From positions 139,143,733-139,207,732 of the forward strand of contig CAMZMU010000052.1 of assembly GCA_947311845.1 (NCBI GenBank): a stretch of DNA of 64,000 nucleotides, read 5' to 3'. Made by a program: the position numbers and the translations under genes. Numbering within the stretch: the first letter of the stretch is position 1; every line of letters starts with the position of its first letter. Below the pieces are notes generated by a model. That model was not told where the DNA came from and did no database searches. It was given only the letters and a program-made list of their open reading frames with translations. This document shows, in pieces, positions 20,452-31,037 of the stretch. Source of the stretch: Poa pratensis (taxonomy: Eukaryota; Streptophyta; Magnoliopsida; Poales; Poaceae).

Positions 20452-22507
20452 TGGGGAACTACATCATCACCTTCGGGTACCCGCAGAGCAGCGTCAATCT
20501 GGCAAACAGCTTCATCCGGCAGCTGGCATGCCGCAACCATCGTCTTGATCTCCAACGCAGAGAAGGGGGGAGGAGCGGAGTGTTGCAGAGGCACCCCACT
20601 GACCCGCGCGGCCTTGAGCGACACCGCGCGATCAAGTATGGTCTGGAACGTTGCGGGGGTGCGCCCACGGATGCGAGCGCTGGTGCGAATAGGCTCCAAG
20701 GGCGCGGCGTCGGCGCTGCGTCTCGCCGCGGCAGGGTGCGCGGGTAGGACGGGCACGACTACCATCTCCGCGACAGCAGCGGTAGGGGCCGGGACAGGGG
20801 CACGCGACGACGAGGCTAGCCCCCCAGCGGTCGACGACCACATCATCAGCTGGGACGCGGACGGAGACGATGGATGCCAACTCCTCGCCACGAGGAAATT
20901 TGTCGACGACGCCGACTGCGCCTGGCGCAATGTTGACAGGGACGGCGCCACCGGCGGATTCGTCACTGGACGCCGCACCTATGTCGAAGTGTGAGATGAA
21001 GACATCGGGGCACCGGCGGGGGCGAGGGGGTGGGGCGTGGTGCGATGCCATGGCGGCGGGCGGAGCAGAGTTACACAGTGCAAGGCGGTCAGGGCAGCCA
21101 CGGGCGCGGTGGCCGCACCGGCGACACGCACGACATGTGAGCGGGCCCCTGCAGTCCTTGACGAGGTGCTCAATCGAAAGGCAACGATAACACTCCCGCG
21201 CAGGGTTGCGCTTGCGGCGTGGGGCGAGCGGAGGAGACGGGGAGGCAGTAGAGCTACCCAGACGCGACGGAGTAGCGGGGGAGGGCGTCAGCACGACGTC
21301 GGCCCACGTCTTGGGCGCGCCATCTGAAGTGGATGGTGGTGATCGGGGACGGGTTGACCAAACAACGGGGGACGTGGCAGCGAGCGGGGGACGTGTCGCA
21401 GGGACAGTTGGGGCAGTGACTGCTGACGCGGGTCGTGGCACGTGGGCTCCTGCGTGGCCCCCTGAAGGCGGGCCCCCGCAGAGGAACGGAACGGCCAGCG
21501 GCACGAACGGCTCTTCGCAGTGGGAAAAAGTCAGCGAGCCAAAAGTCCACGTAGGCCCCACCCTCGTCTGGATTTCTGACCGTTGGGTGTCAGGAGGCGG
21601 GACGCGGAGGAGACGGAACACGACACCGGCGAAGACGAAGGCTCGCCGCCGGAGGATCACCGCGGCAACGCGTGGCCCGGAGACCGTCGTGCAGAAGACG
21701 TCGCCACCAATGTCGCGCACACGGAAGCGGTCCCCAAACGTTGAGAAGAGGAAGGTGAGCCCGTTCGCGACGACGTGCCGATTAACGGGTCGCGAGACGG
21801 GGGCGAGCGCAGTGACGAAGAGCTCGACAGCAGAGGTGGCTCCCTCCCCAGCAGACGGAGCGCAGACCGCAGAGCCAAACCTCTTCTTGATACGCGCGGC
21901 GAAGATTTCGCCGGGGCGCACAGCGGATGCGGCGGAACACGCGGGACGGCGCCGGGCGTGGCGAGGCGCTCACAAGCTCCGAAACAGCAGGCGCCAACCA
22001 GGCTGGGGGGAGGACGCGAGGGCCGCGGGGCGAGGTAGAGCGGGGTGTCGGGGACGGGAAAGTAGGACTCTCTGGGTGCCCGATGGTTGATGCATGGGAC
22101 GCGGCCGACGCGGTGTTTGGCGTGGTGCCTTTGCCGGAGGAGGCGACGGGGATGAGCTGTGTGTGGCTAGCTTGGCTGTGGCCGCACGGCGGTGCGGCGC
22201 GCCGCCTGCGGCGAGAGCGGCGGGGGCGAGAGCGAGAGGGAGCGGAGACCGGAGCAGGTGTGGGGAGCCAGGACGGCGGGAGGACGCGAGGGGAGCAGGA
22301 AGCTGACGGGGCGACGAACCTTCCTTCTGGCGGGCTGGGGGCGTCGTGGTCCGGCGCGGCCGGGGCGGGCGTGAGCGGGGCGCCCCCGACGCAGGAGGCG
22401 GCGGAGACGGGCGGTGGAGAGCTAGCGGCGCGGGGATGGCGGCGGCTGGTGGTGGGCGGGCGCGGTGGCTGGGAGCCGCCGCGAGAGCGAGAGCGAGAGC
22501 GCTCCAT
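20448..22507 (-). pseudogene. LINE ORF1, RNA-binding protein with zinc knuckles
   Basis: The protein would coat LINE RNA. It starts at an ATG at 22507 (MERSRSRSRGG), passes through three frames (22507-21782, 21921-20632, 20978-20448) and so carries at least two frameshifts. The middle part has an RRM-like or DUF4283-like region (VANGLTFLFSTFGDRFRV) and paired knuckles (CYRCLSIEHLVKDC and CRACRRCGHRARGC). The C-terminus has the RTSARIRGRTPATFQ block common in grass L1 ORF1. Its stop overlaps the ORF2 start as ATGA (20448-20451), suggesting termination-reinitiation. Confidence 0.8.
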
Positions 22508-22583
22508 CTTCCAACAATAGATCCCCTTTCAGCTTCAGCAGAAAATGAACATGGAAACAAACTTTGCAGCTAATTTTATAACT

Positions 22584-23691
22584 CCATTGAATGTTTTGGC
22601 ACTCACCTTGACGTCGGCCGAACGTATTACAGCCAGGTTAAGCAGACATCTCAGTGAAATTAGACTGTAAAAGCGAGTCCATCAAACGTGGCCAATTTCT
22701 GTTTTCTTGAGCAAAATATGACAACCTGATAATCATATTTCCGTATTTGTAGACCGTTCAGAGCTAGAGCCGGCCAACAACGCATATGATATTGATTTGG
22801 GCTGGCACATTAACAGTAAAATTAAACTACGTACCTTTTTTTACCAGCAGTAGTATATTCTGTTAGCCCATGCTTTTTTCTCGATCAAGTATTAGCCCAA
22901 GCATACCTGCACTTACTATGAAGAAATTATGCTTTCGGCTGATTTTCTCAATGTATGTCTATGAATAAAGACATATCTCTATCCTACTCTTTTCCTAACA
23001 CTTCAGCGAAGTGTGCCAACACATAAACCTGCTCGCACCTTCATAAGGAAATTGGTATGGAGCTCTTAATAATGAGGTTGTGTACGTTAAAATATGTTGG
23101 GTGGATGTCAGGTAGCGTATACTTTGTGCATTTTCCTGTTTGCTCAAGAAATAGGTCGTTGTTCATAGATTTTTGAGAGGTTTCATTGTAAAATATTTAT
23201 TTACATGCTTACTGGTAATGAGGTGTACCATAAATATGTGATAAGATGTGGATTATTGAGAGGTTTCATGGTAAAATAATCAGGGAAATGCACATTTCTT
23301 ACAGTATACATACTCATTTCAAAAAAGTAAAATTATTATATTTAACATTTGAGCAACCTTGAGATATGCACGAATTTTACACGATATTAAGCAATTCAAA
23401 CACCAGGCTAACGCTTTTTATAAATTACAGCTATGGAAAGTAAGCTTTGGACAAACTCGGGAAAATATTAGACTCACCCACTGCATAACAAAACTGGAGG
23501 AATAAACAATCACGTTTTTTGGGTTTTGTATCTAATTTACAGTAGTTTTAGCACCAAGATGAAAACATGCGAGAAGTAACGAAGAAGCTCATTATCACAA
23601 TTTATTTTAGACATTTAGACTTACTGTTGTTTATATTCAACGTGCCAAAATATGGCATCAACAAGAAAACTAATTGTAATTAAATTGCTAG
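22584..23691. other. 3' portion of Helitron 2, no gene seen
   Basis: AT-rich sequence between the LINE target duplication and the Helitron 3' hairpin. No frame of note. A related GGTTTCATGGTAAAAT segment occurs twice (near 23180 and 23262). Confidence 0.45.
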
Positions 23692-23720
23692 CCGCGCAAT
23701 TGCGCGGGCCACCCAGCTAG

Positions 23721-25139
23721 TTTACAATATAATAACAACGTAGACTCCTACAAAACTCAAAAGTGGGCAATGGGGAAATCGCTCCCTACCGCCCAAGCCA
23801 TTCCTACCATGAATCATCGGGGGTTGGTAACGAACAAATATTGGCACAAGGCACATTGTAACCTTTTTGGTGGCACACACACTAGGAAAGTGATATCTCC
23901 GTGCCTTTTTTTTCATTTTTTGTATATGTTTCTTTGATGTTTTGTTTATATTTTTTGTTTGTTCTATTTGAGTCAGGTTTCCATTCCCTTTATAGTTGGA
24001 TGTGTTCCATGGGGTATAGAGATCGTATAGTGCCCTTTCTACATCTGTTTTTATGTTGTTGAAACTGATATAGATACAAATACAAATGTTTTAATATACG
24101 AATGCAGAGCGGACGTTACTCGAATATGGATGAAGATGAGATATTTTCTTATTTGGAACAAAACGGATATAACAAAATAATAGACTTGTGTTATATGAGT
24201 CAACTATAGAATGGTAGAAATATAGATATCGTGACTTAATACACAATTGTTTCTGCAATAAGAGAGTAATACTGTTTAACTACTTTGTTTAAAAATATAT
24301 TTTTTGTTCAGGTAATTGGCATATTAGATTCGAATTACCAAAATTGGGTAACATAAATTTATTTGAACACGAATATCCATTTCCATATCCACATTTGCTT
24401 CAAAATTCCATACCACGTATGTATTTATGTTTGTAAAACCGAACCAGATATTTACCACATCAATACAGACACGCCGGGACATGGATTCGTAAGTGGTATT
24501 ATCTCCAGCCGGAGGAGCGACACCGGGACATGGATTCTGGGTGCGCCCGTTTGGAAATGGTTGCACAGGGCTTCTTCAACCAATACGGTTGGCAGCTTGA
24601 TTATAGACTATCATGTTAAAGCATAGGCTTTGCATGTTAGTGCCCTTTTTAGGTGGTTGATCCATGTTTAACCTTTATGTGATCCATGAGCTGTAATAAG
24701 TTAGATTGACACATTGAAATAAATTAATAAAGCGGCCATATGCATCACTTTGATGCAGAGGATGGGACCTTGCCCCTTTTCGGAAAAAAAATTACCACAT
24801 CAATTTTCACTTTTGTTCATATTTGTCTATACACAACCATTTTCAATTTCTACAATACGGATGCGAATAATTCGGAATATCCACTACCAATTTGCACCCC
24901 TAATTCCGTGGGTGCTTTATTTTTTTTACATATGTAGTTCTTTGTTCCATCGGTGCTAAATTTTGTTTCATATTGTCTAATTTTTTTCCTCGCTAGTTAT
25001 GATTTGTTTATCATGTGTTTAAATTCTGTCTTATGATTTAATATTTGTTCATCTTAAACCAGTGTTTTGTTCGACATGCTCAGTTGTTCCTTTTATAGTT
25101 TCTTTTTTAGCGGGATGTGTTCCAGGTGATTTCTTACAA
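23721..25139. other. Gene-free AT-rich stretch
   Basis: I see no coding frame, terminal repeat or target duplication. Several short frames are not supported. Confidence 0.45.
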
Positions 25140-25142
25140 TTA

Positions 25143-26285
25143 GGGCATGTACAACGCTAGCCTCTTAATGAGGCGCTTAATTTGATCGGTTACGCTATGC
25201 ATTAAGGGCACGTACAACGCGGGGCGCTTAGGCCGACGCTAGGAAGAAAATCCTAGTAGTTACGATCGATTCCCCTCCGATTCCCCTCCGAGGGTGGGAT
25301 TTTTCATTGCGTCGACGCAAGATCTAGCGTCGGCGCGATGACGCTATTTTTCCGCGAGTCCCAGGTTGACCAAGCGACGGGCGCTATCCAAGGCGCTAGG
25401 CAAAAAGAAATCATATAGCTAGATGCAGATACATATACATCAAGCTAGCTGCAGAATTACCGAATCATCAAAATAGATCCATCTGACGGAAGAATCAAGC
25501 AAATCCAATCTCAAATCCATGTGGCTACACGCACAGCAACCCCAGGAAGCTACCAAAGATCAGAAAAAAATATAGGCAAAGTACCTATCAGAAAAAAAAT
25601 CCAAGGAAGGGGAATACATCTCGAGAGCAATATGGCATCGGGGAGCTCAGCTCCAGCTGCGGTAGGACGGAGGCCAACATCGGCCAGTACCACGTGTGGA
25701 CGATGATGGCGGCGCAGAGGAGTAGAGATCCACGCCGGCGCGAACTCTTCCAGGGCTCAAAATCAACGATTAGGGGCGGCGCTAGCCGGAGGAAATGACG
25801 GCGGTGGATGGAAGCCGGCCACCGGTGGTCGACGGATTTGGGCAGCACGATGGGAGGAGGCTAGTCACGGGGAGAAAGAGAAAGAGGGGAGTGAGCAGCG
25901 AGCTCGCTGTGTTCAGCGGCCGTCGGTACATGCGTAAGCGGCCATCTCAAGCGTTTGACGTTGGAGAAGTAAAGACGCTAGCGTCTTTTTTTCTTTTTTT
26001 CTTTAACCTGGGTAGCGACCGAAATAAGCGTCCACCGTTGTGGCTACGGTGCTTAAGCGATAAAACAATTTCGTGAACTTTATTTTTTTACCTTAAGCGC
26101 CTACGCAAGCGTCTGGCATTGTACATGCCCTAAGCGCCGGGCGCATGGAGTCATTATTTGCACACGTTATTGAAGCGTCGGACGCCTAAGTTTCCGTCGG
26201 TGCTAAGAAAATGACCAGGAACCGCACCAAACCGCTGGGATTTATTTCCTTAGCGCCTGCATAAGCGCCTGCGTTGTACTCGCCC
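25143..26285. mobile_element. Outer Harbinger-type MITE, split by a nested relative
   Basis: The ends GGGCATGTACAACGC (25143) and GCGTTGTACTCGCCC (ending 26285) form inverted repeats flanked by TTA (25140-25142 and 26286-26288). Without the inner element (25206-26130) and one of its TAA copies it would be about 215 bp, a MITE. Confidence 0.75.
25206..26130. mobile_element. Inner Harbinger-type element, 925 bp
   Basis: Ends GGGCACGTACAACGC and GGCATTGTACATGCCC are inverted repeats flanked by TAA (25203-25205 and 26131-26133). The ends resemble those of the outer element, so a family member inserted into a relative. The inside is GC-richer with no transposase frame. Confidence 0.75.
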
Positions 26286-26438
26286 TTAGTCGTGATTTGT
26301 TCCAAGTGGCTAAATTTTTGTGGTAAGCGTTATTCCCGCATGAATTTATTTATTTTGCCTCGTGTACTCGTGTTTTGTTCCACATGCTTGTAATTTTTGT
26401 TCCAATCTGTCCATAAGTTGTGGTATCCGATGGAGTAC

Positions 26439-26517
26439 CTCGAAGGATCCGGTGGCTTCCCAGCTCGGTTCTTCCGGTGCCCGCCTCGCCGCTGCCGTCG
26501 CCACCATCGCCGTCCAT
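26439..26517 (-). pseudogene. First-exon copy of the micro-gene family, frameshifted
   Basis: An ATG at 26517 (MDGDGGDGSGEAG) and the conserved donor GAG|GTACTCC at 26437-26438 are present, but the exon is 79 bp and out of frame: a small deletion removes the LLEATG region. It lies head-to-head with the histone H2B pseudogene, about 340 bp from its ATG. No exons 2 and 3 follow on the minus strand, since the nested Harbinger elements and older sequence come next. Confidence 0.6.
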
Positions 26518-26679
26518 TTCCCTTTGCTCCTGCTCACTTGCGCGTCCCGTCTTTCCCGTTCCCGCCTCCGTTCGCGCACACAACTTTTTTCGGCACCGGA
26601 GTGATCCGCACTGAAGCGCATTCCGACGTTCCAAACGAAACGACGGCGAATCATCCTACTCCTACCCCTCCCCGTCGGC

Positions 26680-26743
26680 GATCCGCGGCACGCACCGCCC
26701 CACCAAGTCACCAACCATCGCCCACCTCTCCAACACTATAAAA
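26680..26743 (+). promoter_or_regulatory. Histone-type promoter: octamer and TATA box
   Basis: GATCCGCG (26680-26687) is the reverse complement of the plant histone octamer CGCGGATC, known to drive S-phase expression. A TATA box (TATAAAA, 26737-26743) follows at normal spacing before the H2B ATG at 26859. On the other side lies the first-exon copy at 26439-26517, so this may have been a bidirectional promoter. Confidence 0.7.
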
Positions 26744-26858
26744 TCAACCCCGCCCCCGGCCACTTCCTCATCGCATTCCAGTCCCCAGGTTCCCCACCTA
26801 CCAGTTCCCACCGAGCACCAGCACCAGCACCGTTCCCTCCCCTCCAGAAGCACCGTCC

Positions 26859-27285
26859 ATGGCGCCCAAGCCCGATATCTCTCGACCGAAGAAGGCCCCG
26901 CTGGAGAAGGTCCTGCCGACGGGGAAGAAGCCCAAGGCGGAGAAGCGGGTGCCCAAGGACGGCGGAGAGGCGAAGAAAGGCACTGAGAAGGCCAAGAAGA
27001 GCGGCGAGACCTAAAAGATGGCCGCTACAAGATCTGCATCCTCGAGGTCCTCAAGCTGGTCTACCCAGGCATCGGCGTCTCCTCCAAGGCCATGTACATC
27101 ATCAACGACATCTTCGAGAAGCTCGCCGGGTAGTCGGCCAAGCTGGCGCGCTACAACAAGAAGCCCACCATCACCTCCAGTCCTCCAGGAAGATCCAGAC
27201 CTCCGTGCGCCTCGTCCTCCCTGGCGAGCTCGCCAAGCACGCCGTCTCCGAGGGCACCAAGGCCGTCACCAAGTTCACGTCCTCT
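26859..27285 (+). pseudogene. H2B: Histone H2B pseudogene
   Basis: The ATG at 26859 starts a recognisable H2B N-terminal tail ([31 protein letters not shown]). After that a 14-bp insertion brings a stop (ACCTAA). The histone fold then continues in another frame with the equivalents of [42 protein letters not shown] and [10 protein letters not shown] further TAG replaces a codon after EKLAG, and a short insertion precedes the TSREIQT region. The normal terminal stop after TSS is also lost. The promoter keeps histone octamer and TATA, so decay may be recent. Plant H2B is about 140-150 aa; the size fits. Confidence 0.93.
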
Positions 27286-29053
27286 GTCAGTTGGGATGTT
27301 GTAAGATGAACTGCTATCTCGAATAGAAATGGTACCGTGTTTTCACCTCTGTATGATCCGATGGTTAACATTTTTTCGATTTTGATTCTGTCTGTTTGTA
27401 GTTACTTGAATTGTGAAACTTCAGATCTGTAGTGATTATAAATGGGCAGTGTTATGTGCAGAGTATAAATCTTTGTCTATGACTTGATTCAAAATAATGA
27501 TTCAATGTTCCTAATTATGTTGTGGTTCGGGAATGAAAGAACTTGGGCACCCTTTGGTTTTCAAAATCCTTTTGGACATATGTGTACTGTACTTAATTAC
27601 TACGGTCGCTGTTATATCATTGTGAACCACTTGGGGCTTCAAAGTTTAACTGATATCTGAAGTCGAATTTGATTTTTTATTTTTTTATTTAGCTGATACT
27701 GTTGCAACGCCCTGAGAACAGTTACTAATTGAAAAAACATATATATCTTCTGTTATTTTAGGATCACCTCTAGTGTCAGCTTGTTTCTCCGCTGCTGTTC
27801 TAAATGTCTTGGATTAAGGCTTCTCTTTGCTGCATCCTCTTGCATGTATTTCCTGGAATGTGTCATTGAGGTATGCTTCCTTCAAAAGATTTCTCGTCCC
27901 GGTAATATCCTTTTGTAGAGCATGTAATTTCCTTTGCTGTTAGTTGTTTTGCCAGACAACAGGCTCCCTGGTAGCATTAAGGCTGTCACCAAGTTCACAT
28001 CCTCTTAGGCTGCTTCGCGTCTGCTAGTATAGGTTGCTTTCTCTCTCTGTTGGGATCTTGTAAGATGAACTGCTATCTTGAATATAATTGGTAGTGCGTT
28101 TCCACCTCCATAAGATTCACGTGAAGGTGTTACATTTTCTAGATTGAATGTATTTGATGGAGAAGCTCCAGAGATTAGTACTGTGAAATCTGAATGATTA
28201 CTAGGAGTTGTTGCCTGTCTGGAATTCTTGAAGGCTTATATTTATGTTACATACGTGCCTGCATATATAGTTGGGAATGTAAAACTTGGGCGCCATTAGA
28301 TTTCTCAGATCTTATGCAAGAACATACAATTCAAGGTATATTTAGCCTTCTATTTAAATTAATCTGAGACTGGTGCAAATAAAAATAGTGCTGCAAACCA
28401 CATGTCTGTAATGGGAAAGAATAAGTCTTGTGCCAACTTTCTTGTTAGTTGTTCATTGCTGTTCTGGATGCGCTAAATTGGTGCTTCTCTTTCTCCACCA
28501 TGTTCTGCTACATTTTTCCATTCGTACATTTAGTTGAGTTGCATAACTTTATTATCTGCAAACTAGTTATGAGACACTTATGTTGACATCCCCCCACTTG
28601 GAAACAAGTTTATACTGTATGTTCATCATCAGGTTGCATTACTCCTTAGGCCTCCTCAAAAAGTGAAATGCAGAGTTAATCACTAGAGTTGTATTACCCT
28701 GAAACCGTTTTTCAGATTGCAGTACAGATGAGATGCTTATACAGGCAGGATACATCCTAGTTCCCTCTACTGTACCGCAGAGCTAACAAGTAGCAACAAG
28801 TTTTGAGGGAAATTTGGCCATTATATAGGTTAGTACTGTAGAAATGGCATGCTGCTGAATTCAGTTGGGACTGAGCCCACGAGTGTTGTTGCATCAGCAC
28901 GATGGTTGCAAAAATTACGACCAAAAGACACGTTACTACCATTACTCTAAAACCTCTCAATCATCTTCGCTGACAAGAAAAAAAGAGCATTCAGAAGAAG
29001 TCGACTGAAGGCGAAGCTGCTGGCGCATCAGTCGTCCCGGGCGGCTCGGCACG
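27286..29053. other. H2B 3' flanks, partly duplicated; no other gene
   Basis: Non-coding sequence following the H2B pseudogene and the duplicated H2B tail. The stretch from about 27440 onward is repeated at about 35240-36970. The last few hundred bases would be the 3' UTR of the minus-strand GATA gene ending at 29054. Confidence 0.6.
27979..28008 (+). pseudogene. Duplicated 3' end of an H2B gene
   Basis: Thirty bases encode the last nine H2B residues (KAVTKFTSS) and a proper TAG stop. The following sequence (GGGATCTTGTAAGATGAACT) matches the 3' flank of the pseudogene at about 27290-27310. So a second, now mostly deleted H2B copy stood here. Confidence 0.85.
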
Positions 29054-30121
29054 TCAGTCCTTGGCGGTGGCACGGATGGCAGCAAAGTTCTCCTGGCTCT
29101 TGCGGCGCCACTCGGGCACGCGTCGGTGGTACACCAGGGCGAAGGAGGGTCTGTCCGCCGGTGGGCGCTCCGGGAGCGGCTGCTGCACTTCCATGGACTC
29201 GTGGCGCGCCTCGCCACGGATGGCCTTGGAGGTGGCGCCAACTACGCTCTGACGCAGCAGGAGGCTGGAGCGCTGCATCGTGGAGCAGGAAGCGGGGCCG
29301 TTCGCCGGTTGGAGCAGCTGCCCTTCCATAAGCGCGCTGGGCGCCCCACCGTGGCAGGCTGCTGAGGTGGTCTCGCTCTGTCGGTGCGTATTGGAGTGCA
29401 GCAGCGGCGAGAAGGTGGGGCTGTTCGCCGGGCGGTACTCACGGAACAGACGCCCTTTCTTCTTGAACACCAGGCCGCACGCGTTGCACAGCGTGCGGAG
29501 TCCCTTCGGCCCCAGGCGCCACTGTGGTGTTTTCTCCGTCGCGCAGTGTGTGCACCGGAGCACGGGTGGCACCTTCTCGGCGCGTAAGTCACCATGCGCC
29601 AGCACATTGGCTTGTCGGCAAGTCGTTTCCATCGCCGTCACGAGCCGCCGCCCTTTGGTCGTCGCTCTTGGCGCGTCAAGAGCCGACGACTTGTCCTCCT
29701 TGCTGCTATGATGGCGCTTCTTCGAAGGACGGCCCCGGAGGCAGGGGGAGTTGGAGTGCGGCAGCCGCCCGCGCGCTTCTCTGAACAAGGTGTTCGTCCA
29801 AGATGCAGCAGCGGCTGCCGAGTCCTTCAAAGGATGGGCGCACACATTGCACAGCGTGCTGGCGCCAGCCTGCAGCCCCGGGCGCCACTCTGGCGTCTTC
29901 TCTGGACTGCAATGCGTGCACCAGTGGCGCGATGCCTCCTGAGCCGGGGGCGGCAGTACCGGCACGAGGCTCCACGGCCCCATACGCTGCACCCGCTTGG
30001 TCCTCGGCCCCACCGTCAGATGTTCCACCTCCGCTGCCATGGTATTCAATGTCGGGAAATCGTCGTCGGCCTTGTTCAAAAGACAATCATGTCCCCCTTC
30101 TCCCGTCGCCACCTTTAATTC
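29054..30121 (-). CDS. Two-finger GATA zinc-finger protein, main coding exon
   Basis: A single exon of about 355 codons follows a strong acceptor (TGGTTCTTGCAG, AG at 30122-30123) and ends at 29054; the first exon is not identified. GATA proteins bind (T/A)GATA(A/G) DNA and regulate transcription. Two class-IV fingers are visible: CTHC-x19-CNVC (29840-29920), with one extra loop residue and divergent tail, and CTHC-x18-CNAC (29477-29554), followed by a canonical basic tail ([16 protein letters not shown]). Between them lies an AT-hook-like core (RGRPSKKR). Most plant GATA factors have one finger, so two are unusual. The frame is open throughout. The 3' UTR would be near 28757-29053. A paralogous locus is split by a Gypsy element in unit 2. 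Confidence 0.8.
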   Translation of the reverse strand, partial: ELKVATGEGGHDCLLNKADDDFPTLNTMAAEVEHLTVGPRTKRVQRMGPWSLVPVLPPPAQEASRHWCTHCSPEKTPEWRPGLQAGASTLCNVCAHPLKDSAAAAASWTNTLFREARGRLPHSNSPCLRGRPSKKRHHSSKEDKSSALDAPRATTKGRRLVTAMETTCRQANVLAHGDLRAEKVPPVLRCTHCATEKTPQWRLGPKGLRTLCNACGLVFKKKGRLFREYRPANSPTFSPLLHSNTHRQSETTSAACHGGAPSALMEGQLLQPANGPASCSTMQRSSLLLRQSVVGATSKAIRGEARHESMEVQQPLPERPPADRPSFALVYHRRVPEWRRKSQENFAAIRATAKD

Positions 30122-31037
30122 CTGCAAGAACCACAAAAGCAGAAACATACCAATGTTTTTAAAATTGCTCGTCAGTGCTAACAACTCTGAAATTAATAGA
30201 ATCACGAGCAACGCAACCGTACAGTAAAGCATTTTGCCGCAACACGAAGAAGCTTGGTACAGATACTGAAGGACAGTGAGTTGATCTGCAGTCATGAAGT
30301 TGAAAGACTTACTTTAGAGAGCTCCATATGTAGAATATGAAGGATAGATATTAAAAATGAACATTTTAGTAAATATATTTGCCAACTTGAGATTTATTTT
30401 AGAGTAAATGCACACAAAGATTCTGACTACAAAAAATCTGTCTGTACATTTTCTTTCTTTCTGTTAAAATCTAGCTTCATTTCTTGATACATTGAAATGT
30501 GATGTCCATAACCATAATCATGCAAAGAGTACTTCCTAGGTCCCAAAGGCATACACAATAAGGTGGAATTACATAACAGTATGTCATTTATTCGGAGCTC
30601 AGCCCAATAGAACATGATGGTATGTCCAGACCATGAGAGGAAGAAGGAAGCAACATGATTTCAGAAAAATCTACAAAGCACATAACAAAATATGCTCAAT
30701 CACTCCAGGGCAACGCATTTGCATTAAACTATACAATCAATACATATATCAGCTCAAGCAAGACATGTCTAAACCTAGGATACTCAATTGGGTAAATGCA
30801 GACATCTATATAAGGCAGACTTCATACGGGTGTAATTGGTAACTTCTTGATATTAATATATTCACTTTAGTGGAAAAATAAGGAATGGTTCATATATATG
30901 GTTCAGAACTTGGGAAGTTTAAGGCTGTTACGAGATCTGGATAGGAAGACACATTAGGCATGCAGAAAGATTTTTCTTATGTTAATCCAGTTATCCAACT
31001 CTACACAAAGAAACACAAACAAGCTAATTAATCAAGC
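30122..31037. other. Spacer between GATA exon and micro-gene, conserved in unit 2
   Basis: No coding frame. It matches 51725-52770 of unit 2 over most of its length (for example TAAATGCACA near 30410 and 52000, and TCTGTCTGTACATTTTC near 30437 and 52034). It may contain the promoter and missing first exon of the GATA gene. Confidence 0.5.

Larger units (their letters stand above)
16723..22570 (-). mobile_element. Full-length L1-type LINE, decayed, 13-bp TSD
   Basis: The element runs on the minus strand from ORF1 near 22507 to a poly-A tail seen as a T run just after 16722. A perfect 13-bp target duplication TAATTTTATAACT lies at 16710-16722 and 22571-22583. ORF1 (with zinc knuckles), endonuclease, reverse transcriptase and the C-terminal zinc-binding region occur in normal L1 order. 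Several frameshifts and stops break both ORFs, so it is not autonomous now. The length of 5.85 kb and the ORF1 at the far end indicate no 5' truncation. Confidence 0.92.
14324..23720 (+). mobile_element. Helitron 2 with nested MULE and LINE (5' boundary uncertain)
   Basis: The right end has the same palindrome as Helitron 1, CCGCGCAATTGCGCGG at 23692-23707, then CTAG at 23717-23720 and T. The sequence just after Helitron 1 (TATTATTAAAACAACAAAC) resembles a Helitron 5' end but lacks a clean TC, so the left limit is tentative. Nested inside are the Mutator-like element at 14490-15342 and the L1 element at 16723-22570, leaving about 2.7 kb of own sequence. The shared terminal palindrome suggests both Helitrons belong to one family. 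Confidence 0.5.

Noticed and set aside
21206..22090. A 294-codon plus-strand frame
   Set aside because: It is opposite to LINE ORF1, which has zinc knuckles and conserved blocks in the correct order.
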